A stretch of 64,000 nt of DNA, from NCBI GenBank assembly GCA_963281255.1, contig OY725490.1, forward strand, positions 1,178,001 to 1,242,000, read 5' to 3'. Positions 27,207 through 36,985 of this stretch are shown piece by piece. The stretch comes from Aphrocallistes beatrix. Lineage: Eukaryota; Porifera; Hexactinellida; Sceptrulophora; Aphrocallistidae. Under the pieces are notes generated by a model. That model was not told the DNA's origin. It ran no database searches and was given only the letters and a program-made list of their open reading frames with translations. Position 1 is the stretch's first letter. Every line of letters starts with the position of its first letter. Both the position numbers and the translations under genes were made by a program.

Positions 27207-28268
27207 TTACATATTCTCGAAATAGTCTCCCTTGATGCGAATACACTCTTTTAGACGGTCTAGCCAGCAGCAGAATGTCTTTTTATACTCCGTCTGTGGG
27301 ATCGATTTCAGGTACTTATGAATGGCGAATCCGATCTCCATTCGACTAGTGAACTCCTTGCCAGAGAGATGACTTTTCAGCTTGGAAAACAACCAGAAGT
27401 CACAAGGACTTAGGTCAGGGGAATAAGGAGGGTGATTCAGTGTTTGCATCCCTATATCCTCGATGTATGCGGCGACTTGTTTAGTTTTATGGCAACTGGC
27501 ATTATCATGTAGAAGTTTTATTCCACGAGGACCAGTTCTCGGCCGACGCTCTGCGTAGTGTTTACTGACTTCTGCGAGCACATGAGTGCAATAAAAGTCT
27601 CCAGTAACATTCTGGCCCTTCAGAACGCAAACTTGAGCAACTGGGCCGTAGACATCAAATGCAATTGCGTACATTACCTTCTTGGCACGGAAATCTGGAC
27701 GCGGTTTTTTAGGTCGGGGTTCGCCCGGATGCAGCCAACACTTAGATTTTTCCTTGGATTTAGGTTGTGAATAGTAAATCCAAGTTTCATCTATGGTTAC
27801 TATCTCATAGAGTCGCCTTGCATCAAATCTTTCGTAATGTAGAAGATTTTCACAGCATTCTACCCTCTGTTTCATCTGGGCCTCTGACAGCAAATACGGC
27901 ACCCACCGAGCGCAAACCTTCCTTACTCCGAGATCTTCCTTCAAAATGCGGTAAATACTTCCCGTTAAGATATCCGTATACTTAGAAATCTCTTCAATAG
28001 AGCAGCAAGGGTCATTTCGAAGAAATTCACCAACTAACTCAATTGAGGGTTCACAGGTTGCAGATTTAGGCCTACCAGTCCGAGGCTCATCTTCAATGCT
28101 GTCTCTTCCCTCTCTGAATAGTTGAGCCCATCTTCTAACCGTGGAATAAGCAAGTGCTTGATCTCCACAAACTTCCACGAGATCATTGTGGATGTCCCTG
28201 CTCGAATCTTTTAGCTCAATAATTGACGATTTTGAAACCATAAATGTATAAGTAGCCAAAACTGACAA
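27207..28268 (-). CDS. Mariner transposase, D,D34D, intact frame
   Basis: This cut-and-paste transposase of 353 residues is close to the usual 340-350. The N-terminal half is the paired helix-turn-helix DNA-binding region, with WAQLFREGRDSIEDEPRTGR and the GRPKS linker. The catalytic domain shows IDETWI (first Asp), LLHDNASCH (second Asp) and HPPYSPDLSPCDFWLF (third Asp). I count exactly 34 residues between the second and third Asp, the mariner signature. There is no stop or frameshift. The chosen start is the first Met; MVSKSS ten residues on could serve instead. Its promoter side now carries a 2.5-kb hAT, so expression from the native promoter is doubtful. The element looks young enough to have kept its frame. 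Confidence 0.93.
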   Translation of the reverse strand: MSVLATYTFMVSKSSIIELKDSSRDIHNDLVEVCGDQALAYSTVRRWAQLFREGRDSIEDEPRTGRPKSATCEPSIELVGEFLRNDPCCSIEEISKYTDILTGSIYRILKEDLGVRKVCARWVPYLLSEAQMKQRVECCENLLHYERFDARRLYEIVTIDETWIYYSQPKSKEKSKCWLHPGEPRPKKPRPDFRAKKVMYAIAFDVYGPVAQVCVLKGQNVTGDFYCTHVLAEVSKHYAERRPRTGPRGIKLLHDNASCHKTKQVAAYIEDIGMQTLNHPPYSPDLSPCDFWLFSKLKSHLSGKEFTSRMEIGFAIHKYLKSIPQTEYKKTFCCWLDRLKECIRIKGDYFENM

Positions 28269-28765
28269 GATTGAAATGATGATTATAAGAAAAATACTTA
28301 TGCTATCTTAAAATTTCTTTTAGATATTAGGAGAGAATGGGTAATGCTATCAGGATTATATTAATTGGTGCATTAGATATACACTGGCTGTCAAAAATCA
28401 ATAGTGATTAGGGAATACAATCCCGGGATCCCGGTCCATTTTATCTCCGGGATTCAATCCCGGGATTGGTTTTCTAATCCCGATCCCGATATTTCAATCC
28501 CGGGATTACCTTCTCAATCCCGGGATCCCGAAACTTTAGTGTTATGTCTACTCTATGTTTAAACAATTGAACAATTTCCTTATAATTACCAACCAACACT
28601 ACTTGGAAACAAGATCCTATTTACAAAGGTAACTTACAAATACACTATTCAGTGTCAAATAACAACAATACGATTTACAAGTATGTACTGTATTACTATT
28701 TACTAATCTATAAATAGCTTTCTACAATAATAAATAATCAAATATTACGATTATCTCATATTATC

Positions 28766-29215
28766 ATGGCAGAAAAAACATCCCTTGTTTTCAAAGATTT
28801 TGTCGGCGCTGAAGTCTGGAAACATTTTCTTCGTTCATTATGTGGCAAGTTTGCACAATGCAAAGTATGCAAAAAAGTATTGAAGTGCGATGGCGGGTCA
28901 ACCAAAGGATTGCATGTCCATCTTAAGTCGATCCATGAAAATGATGTTTCAGTAAAACGCAAGAATTCTGAAACTAGTCAAGAAGATTCCCTAGAAAAAC
29001 GTCCAAAAATCACTACAATCGAACAGTTTGTCAACGATACCACTCTCCCAGCAGTGCTTGCGAGGATGACTGCATACGATGGCCTTCCTTTCAAAATTTT
29101 TATTACTTCAATGGACCTAAGGAATTCTCTAACTGCCCAGGGTTATTCTTTACCAAAGTCAGTAACAACCATAAGAGAACATGTAGTCAAGTACGGAAGG
29201 TATTTGAAAGAATAA
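28766..29215 (+). CDS. hAT transposase, N-terminal part with BED zinc finger
   Basis: This encodes the first 149 residues of the nested hAT transposase. Residues 20-54 hold a BED-type zinc finger: WKHFLRSL, then CKVCKKVL, then the spaced His residues in HVHLKSIH. Later it reads IEQFVNDTTLPAVLARMTAY, typical of the region before the RNase H-like core. The frame ends at TAA at 29,213-29,215. The homologous reading continues in another frame, so this is the front half of a broken gene, not a separate protein. The switch lies around 29,195-29,201, where ...VVKYGR in this frame is continued by KVFERIKHDL in the other. Together with the next entry it forms a frame of about 620 residues. Confidence 0.85.
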   Translation: MAEKTSLVFKDFVGAEVWKHFLRSLCGKFAQCKVCKKVLKCDGGSTKGLHVHLKSIHENDVSVKRKNSETSQEDSLEKRPKITTIEQFVNDTTLPAVLARMTAYDGLPFKIFITSMDLRNSLTAQGYSLPKSVTTIREHVVKYGRYLKE

Positions 29216-29283
29216 AACATGATTTACGCTTTAGAAAATCAAAAGGTGAGAAGTTCAGCCTTACACTGGATGAATGGACCTCG

Positions 29284-30624
29284 TTGAAAAATAAGAGGTA
29301 CTTAAACATAGGATTAGCAAGAATCCTTGGAAGTTTTACAGCAGAGAGATGTGTTGATGCAGTATCTAATAAATTGAATGAATTTGGGATAGTGTTTGAG
29401 ACTGATATTATTGCTGTTACAACTGATGGCTGCTCTATGATGCAAAAATTCGGTCGATCAATTCAACCCCTCCATCAATTGTGCTATGCCCACGGGCTTC
29501 AACTCGTAATTCATGACGTATTTTATCAAAAAAATACTGTCTGTCCTGAGAAAGTATCCCACTATTCAAGTGAAAGTGAAACTGACGAATGTGAAATTGA
29601 TGAAGTGATAGATGAAATGGAAGATTCAGATGGATTAACTATTGTGAGTCCTGAGCAGGAAAATGCTATGGCGTTAAATCTTGACATTTCTGGCATAGTC
29701 AAAAAAGTTCGTCGAGTTGCAAAACTATTCAAGCATTCTCCTCTTAAAAACGAAATTTTGCAGAATTATGTTAAAGAAAAACACTCGAATGGTTTGCAGC
29801 TGATCCTTGATTGCAAAACTCGCTGGAGTTCACTCTTGAACATGCTCGAGAGGATTGTTAAGATACAGATACCAGTTCAAAAGGCCCTTCTTGATCTGAA
29901 TTCTGATATTAAGATAAGTGATGAGGAGTTTGGCCAAATTTCACGCATTGTACAATCATTGGGCCCTATCAAGATAGCAGTTGAGGCTTTATGTAGAAGA
30001 GATGCAAATTTTATCACTGCAGAAGCTACGATAAAATTTTTACTTGATGAAATGCAAAATTACCCTCCTTCAGTGTTCAATAACAGGATAATTGAAGCAA
30101 TCACTCGAAGAAGTATTCAGGAACGCTACATCGAAGCTTCAATAATAACAGCATACTTACACAATCCTTTGGCCAAATTAGAAAAAAAGACTGTTGTAAG
30201 GGAATTTTGTTGCACCCTGCTATCCAGGATGAGCCAGTACCAGGATCTAGACAATAAGACCGATCATGAAATGGATCAAGTGAACTCTAATTCAGATAAA
30301 GATCTTAATGACACAGAAACACTGCCTGTAGCAATGAAGTTACAATTGGCCATTAATGCTTCCTTAGAGACACCAAAGGAACTACAATCGTCTGATGACT
30401 CTTTATTGTCTTCATTGAAATTCGAGTTGAACATAGCGGAACATACAGGCAAAAGAGGGATATTGCTGGAAAAGGTTTACCAGATGTTGCTTACAGTACC
30501 GCCTACTTCTGTTGAATCAGAGAGGATCTTCTCATCATGCGCCTATTTCTGCAATAAGTTCAGGAGCCGTCTGAGCGACACAACATTAAATACTCTTTGC
30601 ATAATAAGGAACAATAGGAAATAG
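29284..30624 (+). CDS. hAT transposase, catalytic and dimerisation part
   Basis: This is the second half of the hAT transposase. The frame is open upstream of this Met to about 29,190 and includes FSLTLDEWTSLKN, whose Asp is the first catalytic residue. It then reads AVTTDGCSMM (second Asp region), CYAHGLQLVIHD (conserved C..H of the insertion domain) and CKTRWSS. It ends in the hAT dimerisation domain VPPTSVESERIFSSC, with FCNKFRSRLSDTTLNTLCII. An acidic stretch near residues 100-117 is typical of the insertion region. The length fits a complete C-terminal portion ending at its natural stop. One frameshift separates it from the BED half, so the element is probably non-autonomous unless the shift is a sequencing error. 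Confidence 0.9.
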   Translation: MKNKRYLNIGLARILGSFTAERCVDAVSNKLNEFGIVFETDIIAVTTDGCSMMQKFGRSIQPLHQLCYAHGLQLVIHDVFYQKNTVCPEKVSHYSSESETDECEIDEVIDEMEDSDGLTIVSPEQENAMALNLDISGIVKKVRRVAKLFKHSPLKNEILQNYVKEKHSNGLQLILDCKTRWSSLLNMLERIVKIQIPVQKALLDLNSDIKISDEEFGQISRIVQSLGPIKIAVEALCRRDANFITAEATIKFLLDEMQNYPPSVFNNRIIEAITRRSIQERYIEASIITAYLHNPLAKLEKKTVVREFCCTLLSRMSQYQDLDNKTDHEMDQVNSNSDKDLNDTETLPVAMKLQLAINASLETPKELQSSDDSLLSSLKFELNIAEHTGKRGILLEKVYQMLLTVPPTSVESERIFSSCAYFCNKFRSRLSDTTLNTLCIIRNNRK

Positions 30625-31316
30625 GTATTCATATTTATATTAGTTTATCATAAAATCAGAATATTATGTGTTGTGTTTGTCAAGAATTAAATTAAATAAT
30701 ATCTTCCTTCTCTAAATTTTCCAAATTAAAATTTAAATAAATTTTGCTGCAAAATACAATCCCGAAAAATCCCGGGATCCCGGGATTGGAAAGATCTTGA
30801 ATCCCGGGATTAGAAAAATATCAATCCCGAAATCCCGGGATTGAGAAATTTGACCGGGATTGGAATCCCTAATAGTGATCAGTACTTTTGAAATTACCTA
30901 AGTATACATTGATTTTAAGCAATTCTTTTAACTGGCACTTATATATTTTATCAGAGTGCAATAAATTGAAAATAATATCTTTCATTTTCTAGCTGCGCTC
31001 CCCTGTCGATACATCCCTAATGTAGTAGTAGTATAATGTGATGCTCGAATGCTTCTTAATTTAGATATACTAATTTATCTCAGGTCTTGATGACTTATCC
31101 GTTTCTGCATATAGGGATTGAGTAGACCTACACAGCCATCAGGAGTATCAGGATTAGACATTTCGTATTCTCTCCAACTCCTCTACTCTCACAGTAGACA
31201 AGATGTAACATACACATACACTGACAGTACTAACTTCACTCTACCATCTTCTCAACTCAGTTACAATACAACTATTACTCCTCCCAACTTCGCTCAGCTA
31301 GATGGAGTAGAAACTA

Positions 31317-32625
31317 CAAGGGTTGTCCCAAAAGTCCTCGACCGAATTATTATAAAACTAGTATACACATTACAATCAAATAAATTATTGGTCAAAACAT
31401 TCAATATATTCCCCCTTCAACTTTCTGCAGCGTTCCCATCTTTCCGGTAGCTTACCTATACCCGTGGCATAGAAATCGGGAGGGGTCCCTTTTACCCACT
31501 GATTTATCTCACGCTCCAGGTCCTTAAATGCAGTAAATCTCTTCCCACGAAGCGGTCTCTTCATCTCCCCAAACAGCCAGTAGTCGCTCGGGGCTAGGTC
31601 TGGACTGTAGGGTGGGTGGGGAACACATTCAAACCCCAAGCGATGAATGGTCTCCTTCGTTTGCTTGCTGACATGCGGTCTCGCATTATCATGTTGGAGT
31701 AACACTCCACGGCTAAGTTTCCCACGTCTCTTTCTCTTGATTGCCTCTCTCAAATCTTCAAGTTCTTGGATATAATAATCACTGTTTATAGTGGTCTTCT
31801 CAGGGAGCCAGTCAATGGAAAGTATCCCCTGCATATCCCAGAATACTGTAGCCATCCGCTTACCGGCGGACGGCGCACTCTTCGGTTTGATAGGGACTGG
31901 TTCATGCTTCCGCTTCCATTGACTGCTTTGAAATTTAGTCTCCGGTTCGTAATAATGAAACCACGTTTCATCCCCTGTCACAATGCGATCGAGGAAGTTT
32001 TTCTCACCCCTCCAGGCTGCAAGGAGTTCGCGACTAGATTTCACCCTTTCTCGTTTGTTTTCTTCAGATAGGAGTTTTGGCACCCATCGCGCAACAACTC
32101 GACTCATCTCCAAATCTTCTCGAATAATTCTATGAATCGTTGTTTTTGGAATGCCTACCCTCTCTTCTAACTCCCTGATAGTAACACGCCTGTCTTCATC
32201 CATTATCCTCTCAATTAGTTCGACGTTACCTTTGAGCCTGGAGCTTTTCGGACGTCCTGTGCGGACAGAGTCCTCGAAGGTATCCCACCCATCCTCAAAC
32301 CTTTCAACCCATCTGTATACAGTGCTTCTGCTAGGGCACCCCATACACGATCTGCACCTCTTCTAGGATCTCTCTGCGCGAATATCCGCGTTTTAATAAA
32401 AACCAAATGTTACTGCGTATACTTTCTCTAGAATGTTCCATTAGAGTGAAAACTTAAGCTGGGTCAAGTTCAGATAGAAATTCAATTATGCAATTAGAAC
32501 AGTTCTACTGTAGTCAATCTGAAGCGTAATTGAATAAGCTTCAAATTGATATACTATAAGCCTACTTGACTCGTATAATGAAAGTGATAATTCTAAACGG
32601 TCTAAGACTTTTGGGACAACCCTTG
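31317..32625 (-). mobile_element. Mariner inserted in a coding exon of receptor A
   Basis: The 1,309-bp element has terminal repeats CAAGGGTTGTCCCAAAAGTC (left) and the inverse, ending GACTTTTGGGACAACCCTTG (right), with TA on both sides (31,315-31,316 and 32,626-32,627). Deleting it with one TA restores GAAACTAACATTACAGC, exactly the uninterrupted sequence of paralogue C near 57,190. The host exon therefore existed intact before insertion. Confidence 0.95.
31385..32344 (-). CDS. Mariner transposase, D,D34D, N-terminus frameshifted
   Basis: The open frame gives 319 residues with the full catalytic domain: GRPKS linker, VTGDETWFHYY (first Asp), LLQHDNARPH (second Asp) and HPPYSPDLAPSDYWLF (third Asp). 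There are 34 residues between the second and third Asp. The true start lies further upstream at 32,441 on the minus strand, where MEHSRESIRSNIWFLLKRGY begins the helix-turn-helix in another frame. That frame meets TAG near 32,333, so a one-base frameshift around 32,335-32,350 separates the two parts. This copy is probably inactive. It belongs to a different subfamily from the mariner at 27.1 kb (different terminal repeats and transposase sequence). Confidence 0.88.
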   Translation of the reverse strand: MGCPSRSTVYRWVERFEDGWDTFEDSVRTGRPKSSRLKGNVELIERIMDEDRRVTIRELEERVGIPKTTIHRIIREDLEMSRVVARWVPKLLSEENKRERVKSSRELLAAWRGEKNFLDRIVTGDETWFHYYEPETKFQSSQWKRKHEPVPIKPKSAPSAGKRMATVFWDMQGILSIDWLPEKTTINSDYYIQELEDLREAIKRKRRGKLSRGVLLQHDNARPHVSKQTKETIHRLGFECVPHPPYSPDLAPSDYWLFGEMKRPLRGKRFTAFKDLEREINQWVKGTPPDFYATGIGKLPERWERCRKLKGEYIECFDQ

Positions 32626-33210
32626 TAACATTACAGCTAACTTGATGATAGTACAACAGTGTGGACAGTCATTCAGTGGAAAAGCAATGGAGTGTTCCTT
32701 TAGATCAAGTAAGTTAAATTACTTATTTGTTTATAAATTCACTTTTATGATATTATACTATAGAAAATAATTAAAAGCGACTAGATTATACCTCAGAGCT
32801 GCCAACCATCAATTATACAAAATCACGTTCCATAGTTGATGAATCTTCACTCCCTTGATGCTATTAGTGAGTCCAAAGGTAGGCAGTAGGTCTCGATACC
32901 CAGGATGCTCCCAGTTGGCGGACACTCTCATGATTAAAGGATTTGGGATAGTATAGCCAACAAAATCGACTCTAATATGCTATAGCATCCTTCATACATA
33001 TTTCCAAGTTTGATCGGCTCTAATTAATCATCATTGAATAATGACTCTATGATTAGGAGAGTCTCAAAATAATTATGTGTTCCTATTAAAAGCCGAAGAA
33101 ATTAGCAGTCCACCACAGCTTATTCATGCCTCTACACATTGATCTAGAAATTGCTGAACATTCTAAGGATGACGGACTGGATTAAACAGATAAGAAGTTA
33201 AGGGGATACC

Positions 33211-33345
33211 GACAATTCGCACCACGACAATTCACATCCGACAATTCGTACCGCGACAATTCACACCCGACAATTCGTACCGCGACAATTCACACCCGAC
33301 AATTCGTACCGCGACAATTCACATCCGACAGTTCGTACCACTTTT
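33211..33345. repeat. Tandem subrepeats in the left MULE terminus
   Basis: The phrase CCGACAATTCGTACCGCGAC, followed by AATTCACAC, repeats about four times with a unit near 29 bp. The right terminus (34,035-34,085) holds only about two inverted equivalents. Asymmetric, internally repeated termini probably multiply transposase-binding sites. Confidence 0.85.
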
Positions 33346-33396
33346 GATTGGTCAATTTAATTTATTATACGAGTACATACAAGTATAATGTTCTAC

Positions 33397-33542
33397 TACA
33401 GTAGAACTCGGTTAGTACGTACTAACCGAGTTAATATTACATAGGAATCTATATAATAAATGAATTTTGGTTCAGAGAACTGAGTACATACTAAGCCGAA
33501 GTACGTCTTATCCCAAGTACGTACTAACCGAGTTCTACTGTA
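33397..33542. mobile_element. Tc1/mariner-type MITE nested in the MULE
   Basis: The 146-bp element has inverted termini TACAGTAGAACTCGGTTAGT and the inverse ending AACCGAGTTCTACTGTA. The outer TA is the target site. It has no coding capacity. It sits immediately after the stop side of the MULE transposase remnant, so it entered after the MULE. Confidence 0.88.
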
Positions 33543-33950
33543 TTTTAAAATTAAATACTTTAATCCGCTCCCAAACAGAAATGAACCAAGCCTGACTCAC
33601 TTCCACTAACCCCTGCTCACGCTTGAGGGCGGCAATACATTTCCATATTGTGGGATGGTGGCACCCAACAGTGGCGTTGAAGCTATGGTGCCATGCTTCC
33701 ACGGCGTTAGTAGTCCGGGGCATCCCGAAGGGCGTGTCAAGTGGTAGTTCCACAGGGCGATAGGGAATGTCGGCTCACTGTAGTATCCGCTTAGGTGTGT
33801 GCGTCCGACATAGTTCCTCTGTAAGTAGTCGAGTAGTTCGGCTGCTTCGGCAGTGGGTGGAAGCAAGAGTGTAACGCGGTCAAATAGCTCGTATACATCA
33901 AAGGGATGTACGAATGCGAGAGCGGGTATCTGCCGGATACGCATGGCCAC
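33535..33950 (-). pseudogene. MULE transposase C-terminal remnant, frameshifted
   Basis: Two overlapping minus-strand frames together give the C-terminal part of a MULE transposase. The first (33,950 downward) has IPALAFVHPFDVYELFD, LLDYLQRNYVGR and FPIALWN. The second (33,753-33,535) has MPRTTNAVEAWHHSFN and continues IWKCIAALKREQG. The order ALAFV, DY.....GR, LWN, PRT.NAVE.WH is the conserved end of MULE transposases from animals (the FLYWCH-associated kind). The switch of frame lies around 33,700-33,760. The catalytic core and zinc finger are deleted, so the element depends on another source of transposase. Confidence 0.8.
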
Positions 33951-35211
33951 AGGTATCAGTTAAGATGGAATGGATTGTAAAATAAGGTTATAACAACAAT
34001 CCTATTGTATCCTATTGTGTTGTAATAACAACAATTGTGGTGCGAATTGTCGTTGGTACGAACTGTCGGGTGCGAATTGTCGGTATCCCGAAGTTAAGAT
34101 CCAAGCCACTGTAAACAAGGCTGCTAACTGAAGTTGTTGAGAACTGAATGGATTTTGTATACGAGTTAAGGCTGCATGATGTCCAATACAATATTTAGGC
34201 AAAGTATGCAATAGTAGCTATAATAAGTAGATTTGATTTGGTCTGCAGGGAGCCTCATGCAAACGCGAAGTGTTCACTAGTAGCGTTTGTCTTATAAAAC
34301 TGGACCATAAAAGTATTTCACTGTAGAAACAAGCAGGTCAGGCTTGCCTTTTGACCATTCATGTCAGATTAATTATAATTGCAAATCTTAAAAAATGACT
34401 ATTCAGTTATTTATATTTGTCCAAAATATGTGTATTCCTCCAACCTGAAGATTTTGTAATTTCTAGATTCAATAACTCAGAGTACAACCACTGCGTGTGA
34501 AGGAGACACAGTCAGTGTCAGCTGTGTACTGAATGCACCTGGTGGTCAGATGTTCCAATCTAGTGTTCCTAGTTTCCTCATTGGAGATTCTGATGTAGCC
34601 ATTTCAGTTAAAAACATCAATGACAACGAAAAACACCATGATGTAAATCTGACTAGACTGACAGCTAACACCAATCCTGGATCTCTCACGATGGTGTCTG
34701 GAGTAGTCACTCTAACTTCTTATCGGAATTCTGATGAAGGACTACGTATCGGGTGTGAAGTGCATATAGATGACGAAACTGCAGTGACCGTACATCTCCG
34801 ACTAAAACAATCATGTTGGTACCTAATTTCATTTTTAAAAAAGTTTGTGCGAATCGATTAAGGAACTGGGAAGTGCTACAAAATTTGGCATGTGCTAGGT
34901 AAATAATAATTCGTTTGCAAATGAGTTTGAATATCTGGGCAAAATTTTCAAACTTTATTGGAAAAAGTGCACATTGTGTTGACTAATGCAATTTGGTAAT
35001 TTAATAATATAGAATCTAAACAGTAGTGACTATGGGGTAGATACACTTGGAACCGTTTTTCTTACTATTTCTTTACAAGTTCAAACAGTGTGAAAAACTG
35101 TACATGATGCAATGTATGCAGTAAAAACAACGTTAGTCTCGTATTTTTGCAGATTCTCTTTAGTTGACATTAATACCTGCTTATCCAGTAAATGACAAAA
35201 TAAATGCAACA

Positions 35212-35700
35212 AGCGCGCTTCGCTTGCTTGCGCTGCGCGGCTGGCGGTCGCAAAAAGGCTGGATTCGGTTAACCGGCTAACCACCGCCAATTTCGCTTAA
35301 CAGTTAGGGAAATCTTAGATCGGTTAGTCGGTCTGTTTTTTCATATATTTACACCAATTTCATTGTTTTTAGACGGGAATTCATGTATTGCTTCTAAAAC
35401 ATTAATAATGCGCGTGTCGCTTTCTTGCGCTGCGGCTGGTGGGCGCTTTGTGTTCGCCAGAGGCATCTTTTGGGTGCCTAGGCTCACATTGAGGAATTAT
35501 AAGGTAGATAGCATCTCTAAATACGTCTGTCTTACTGCTGTAATCGATATCACTTGAAAAATCACAAAATTTGTCAATTTTTCACTTTTGGATTTCTTTT
35601 AATTCCATGATGAGTCGACATTTTCGTCTGAGCCAAAATACTCCCACATGCCAAAAATTAGCTTTCTGTGCCTGGCAGTTTCTTCAATCAATTCGTTACA
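35212..35700 (+). repeat. Two dispersed-repeat fragments in an intron of receptor A
   Basis: At 35,212-35,265 only the GC-rich 5' end of the family is present (AAGCGCGCTTCGCTTGCTTG onward). At 35,405-35,700 a second fragment has the hairpin (GGCGCTTTGTGTTCGCC, degraded), the AACATCTCT-type segment, an internal deletion, and the 3' end TTCAATCAATTCGTTACA. Between them are the inverted-looking motifs CGGTTAACCGGCTAACC and, after the second fragment, ATCGGTTAACCAACC. The insertions are absent from the homologous intron of B near 45.8 kb, so they post-date the A/B duplication. Confidence 0.65.
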
Positions 35701-36814
35701 AAGATCTACTAAACCAAAATAACCGTGCACTAAAATCGGTTAACCAACCCCATCCCTATTCAGTACAATAGAGATATAGTTCTATGTTCTTTATTTCTTA
35801 TAGGTCCAGTAGATGCAACCATTCCTATTTGTAAGTTCTTTTTTATAATGTACAACTTAAAAAGCTTAAAGCAGCGGTTTTCAACCTTTTTGGGCTGTGG
35901 ACCCCATACGTATTAACACTTTTGTTCCTCATACGTATGTGTAGTGTTGTAGTAAATTACAATATTTCATTAGACAAAGTAGGTCCATTATTTGATGAAT
36001 GTTAATTTACTTATTTATATTTCATGGTCTAAATGAACAAATTGTATAGGTTGTTAATAGTAAATCAAACAATTAAAAGCTCATCACGGACGGGATAGGA
36101 GTGTGCTTCCAACATATTATTGTGATAATACACATGTGAAGCGTTATTGAGTCACTACCCCGATTTTAAAATTTTTGCTGACTCATCACGACGTCACATG
36201 ATAAAATTCGTATAATATTGTAGAGTCATCCACACTAAATATTCATCAAACATATTCACTTGCTAATTTCTTTCTCATATTATTCGCGAGACATAAATTT
36301 TATAAAGAAATTGAGATTTGGAATTTTGATTTTTTGCTGAGTATTCATGATATCATCATCATAACGAATTTAACATATATATCACCTGTAGAGAGCTCAC
36401 TAATGAACATTTTACCATTAGTTTTATCAAATCTCCTACCATTCGTAAAATAGACATCTTGTTAAGTAATTATGTATTAGATTGAATGAGTCCATTGGTA
36501 TTAAATGAGAAAAATAATTTTATAATCAAGCTTGTTTGAACTGAAAATGCTGGTCACTTGAGATGAATGCAATTTCTCTCATTTAGCCTATATTATATAT
36601 CTGATTGGTTGACATGGAGAACATTGACAACGCAATTAAGGATGTATATTATCCACAATAATTCATTTAATTCCAGGGTTCTTCGAACCTCAAACTCACT
36701 GCTGTAGACTCAGCAACTTAGTACATGTAGTATGGTAGTAGGTGAGACATAGCTTAGGTCTTGAGATAATCCTTACTATTAAAACTCGATTAATACATAT
36801 AGTATATACGTATA

Positions 36815-36985
36815 TAACGAATTGATTGAAGAAACTGCCGGGCACAGAAAGCTGATTTTTGTCATGTGGGAGTCTTTTAGCTACGGCTCCACTAAGTCTG
36901 AGCTCAGACGAAAATGTTAACTCATCATGGAATTATGACGTAATTGTCACCTTTTTTATAATTAGAAATTTCAGTTTTTCGAGCT
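36815..36985 (-). repeat. Dispersed hairpin-ended repeat, 3' fragment
   Basis: Minus-strand copy of the 3' part: it starts with the inverse of the terminus (AACGAATTGATTGAAGAAAC) and runs to the TTTCAGTTTTTCGA segment. It sits in the intron before the transmembrane exon of receptor A. Confidence 0.75.

Larger units (their letters stand above)
28409..30871 (+). mobile_element. hAT transposon nested in the mariner
   Basis: This 2,463-bp element has short terminal inverted repeats (TAGGGAATACAATCCCGG at the left, inverse of CCGGGATTGGAATCCCTA at the right) and an exact 8-bp duplication, ATAGTGAT (28,401-28,408 and 30,872-30,879). Both subterminal regions (about 28,424-28,530 and 30,760-30,860) are packed with CCCGGGAT palindromes in both orientations, as expected for transposase-binding subterminal repeats of hAT elements. 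The coding region on the plus strand is split by a frameshift. Confidence 0.93.
27134..30902 (-). mobile_element. Mariner element, split by a nested hAT
   Basis: The terminal inverted repeats are CTTAGGTCATTTCAAAAGTA (left) and the inverse ending AAATTACCTAAG (right). TA flanks both ends (27,132-27,133 and 30,903-30,904). Removing the nested hAT (28,409-30,871) and one copy of its 8-bp duplication leaves about 1.3 kb, the normal mariner size. The transposase gene on the minus strand is uninterrupted. The hAT sits upstream of it, between the start codon and the right end. Confidence 0.92.
33203..34089 (-). mobile_element. Mutator-like (MULE) element with 9-bp target duplication
   Basis: The 887-bp element has inverted ends GGGATACCGACAATTCGCAC (left) and GTGCGAATTGTCGGTATCCC (right). 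GAAGTTAAG is duplicated exactly outside both ends (33,194-33,202 and 34,090-34,098). Nine-base duplications are characteristic of Mutator-like elements, and the internal remnant is MULE transposase. It lies in the intron of receptor A between the FN3 exon and the Ig exon. Confidence 0.92.

Noticed and set aside
35872-36060. A possible hAT MITE starting CAGCGGTTTTCAACC
   Set aside because: The left end is convincing, but I find no right end or target duplication. A similar lone end lies at 52,062. Probably truncated relics; not listed as elements.
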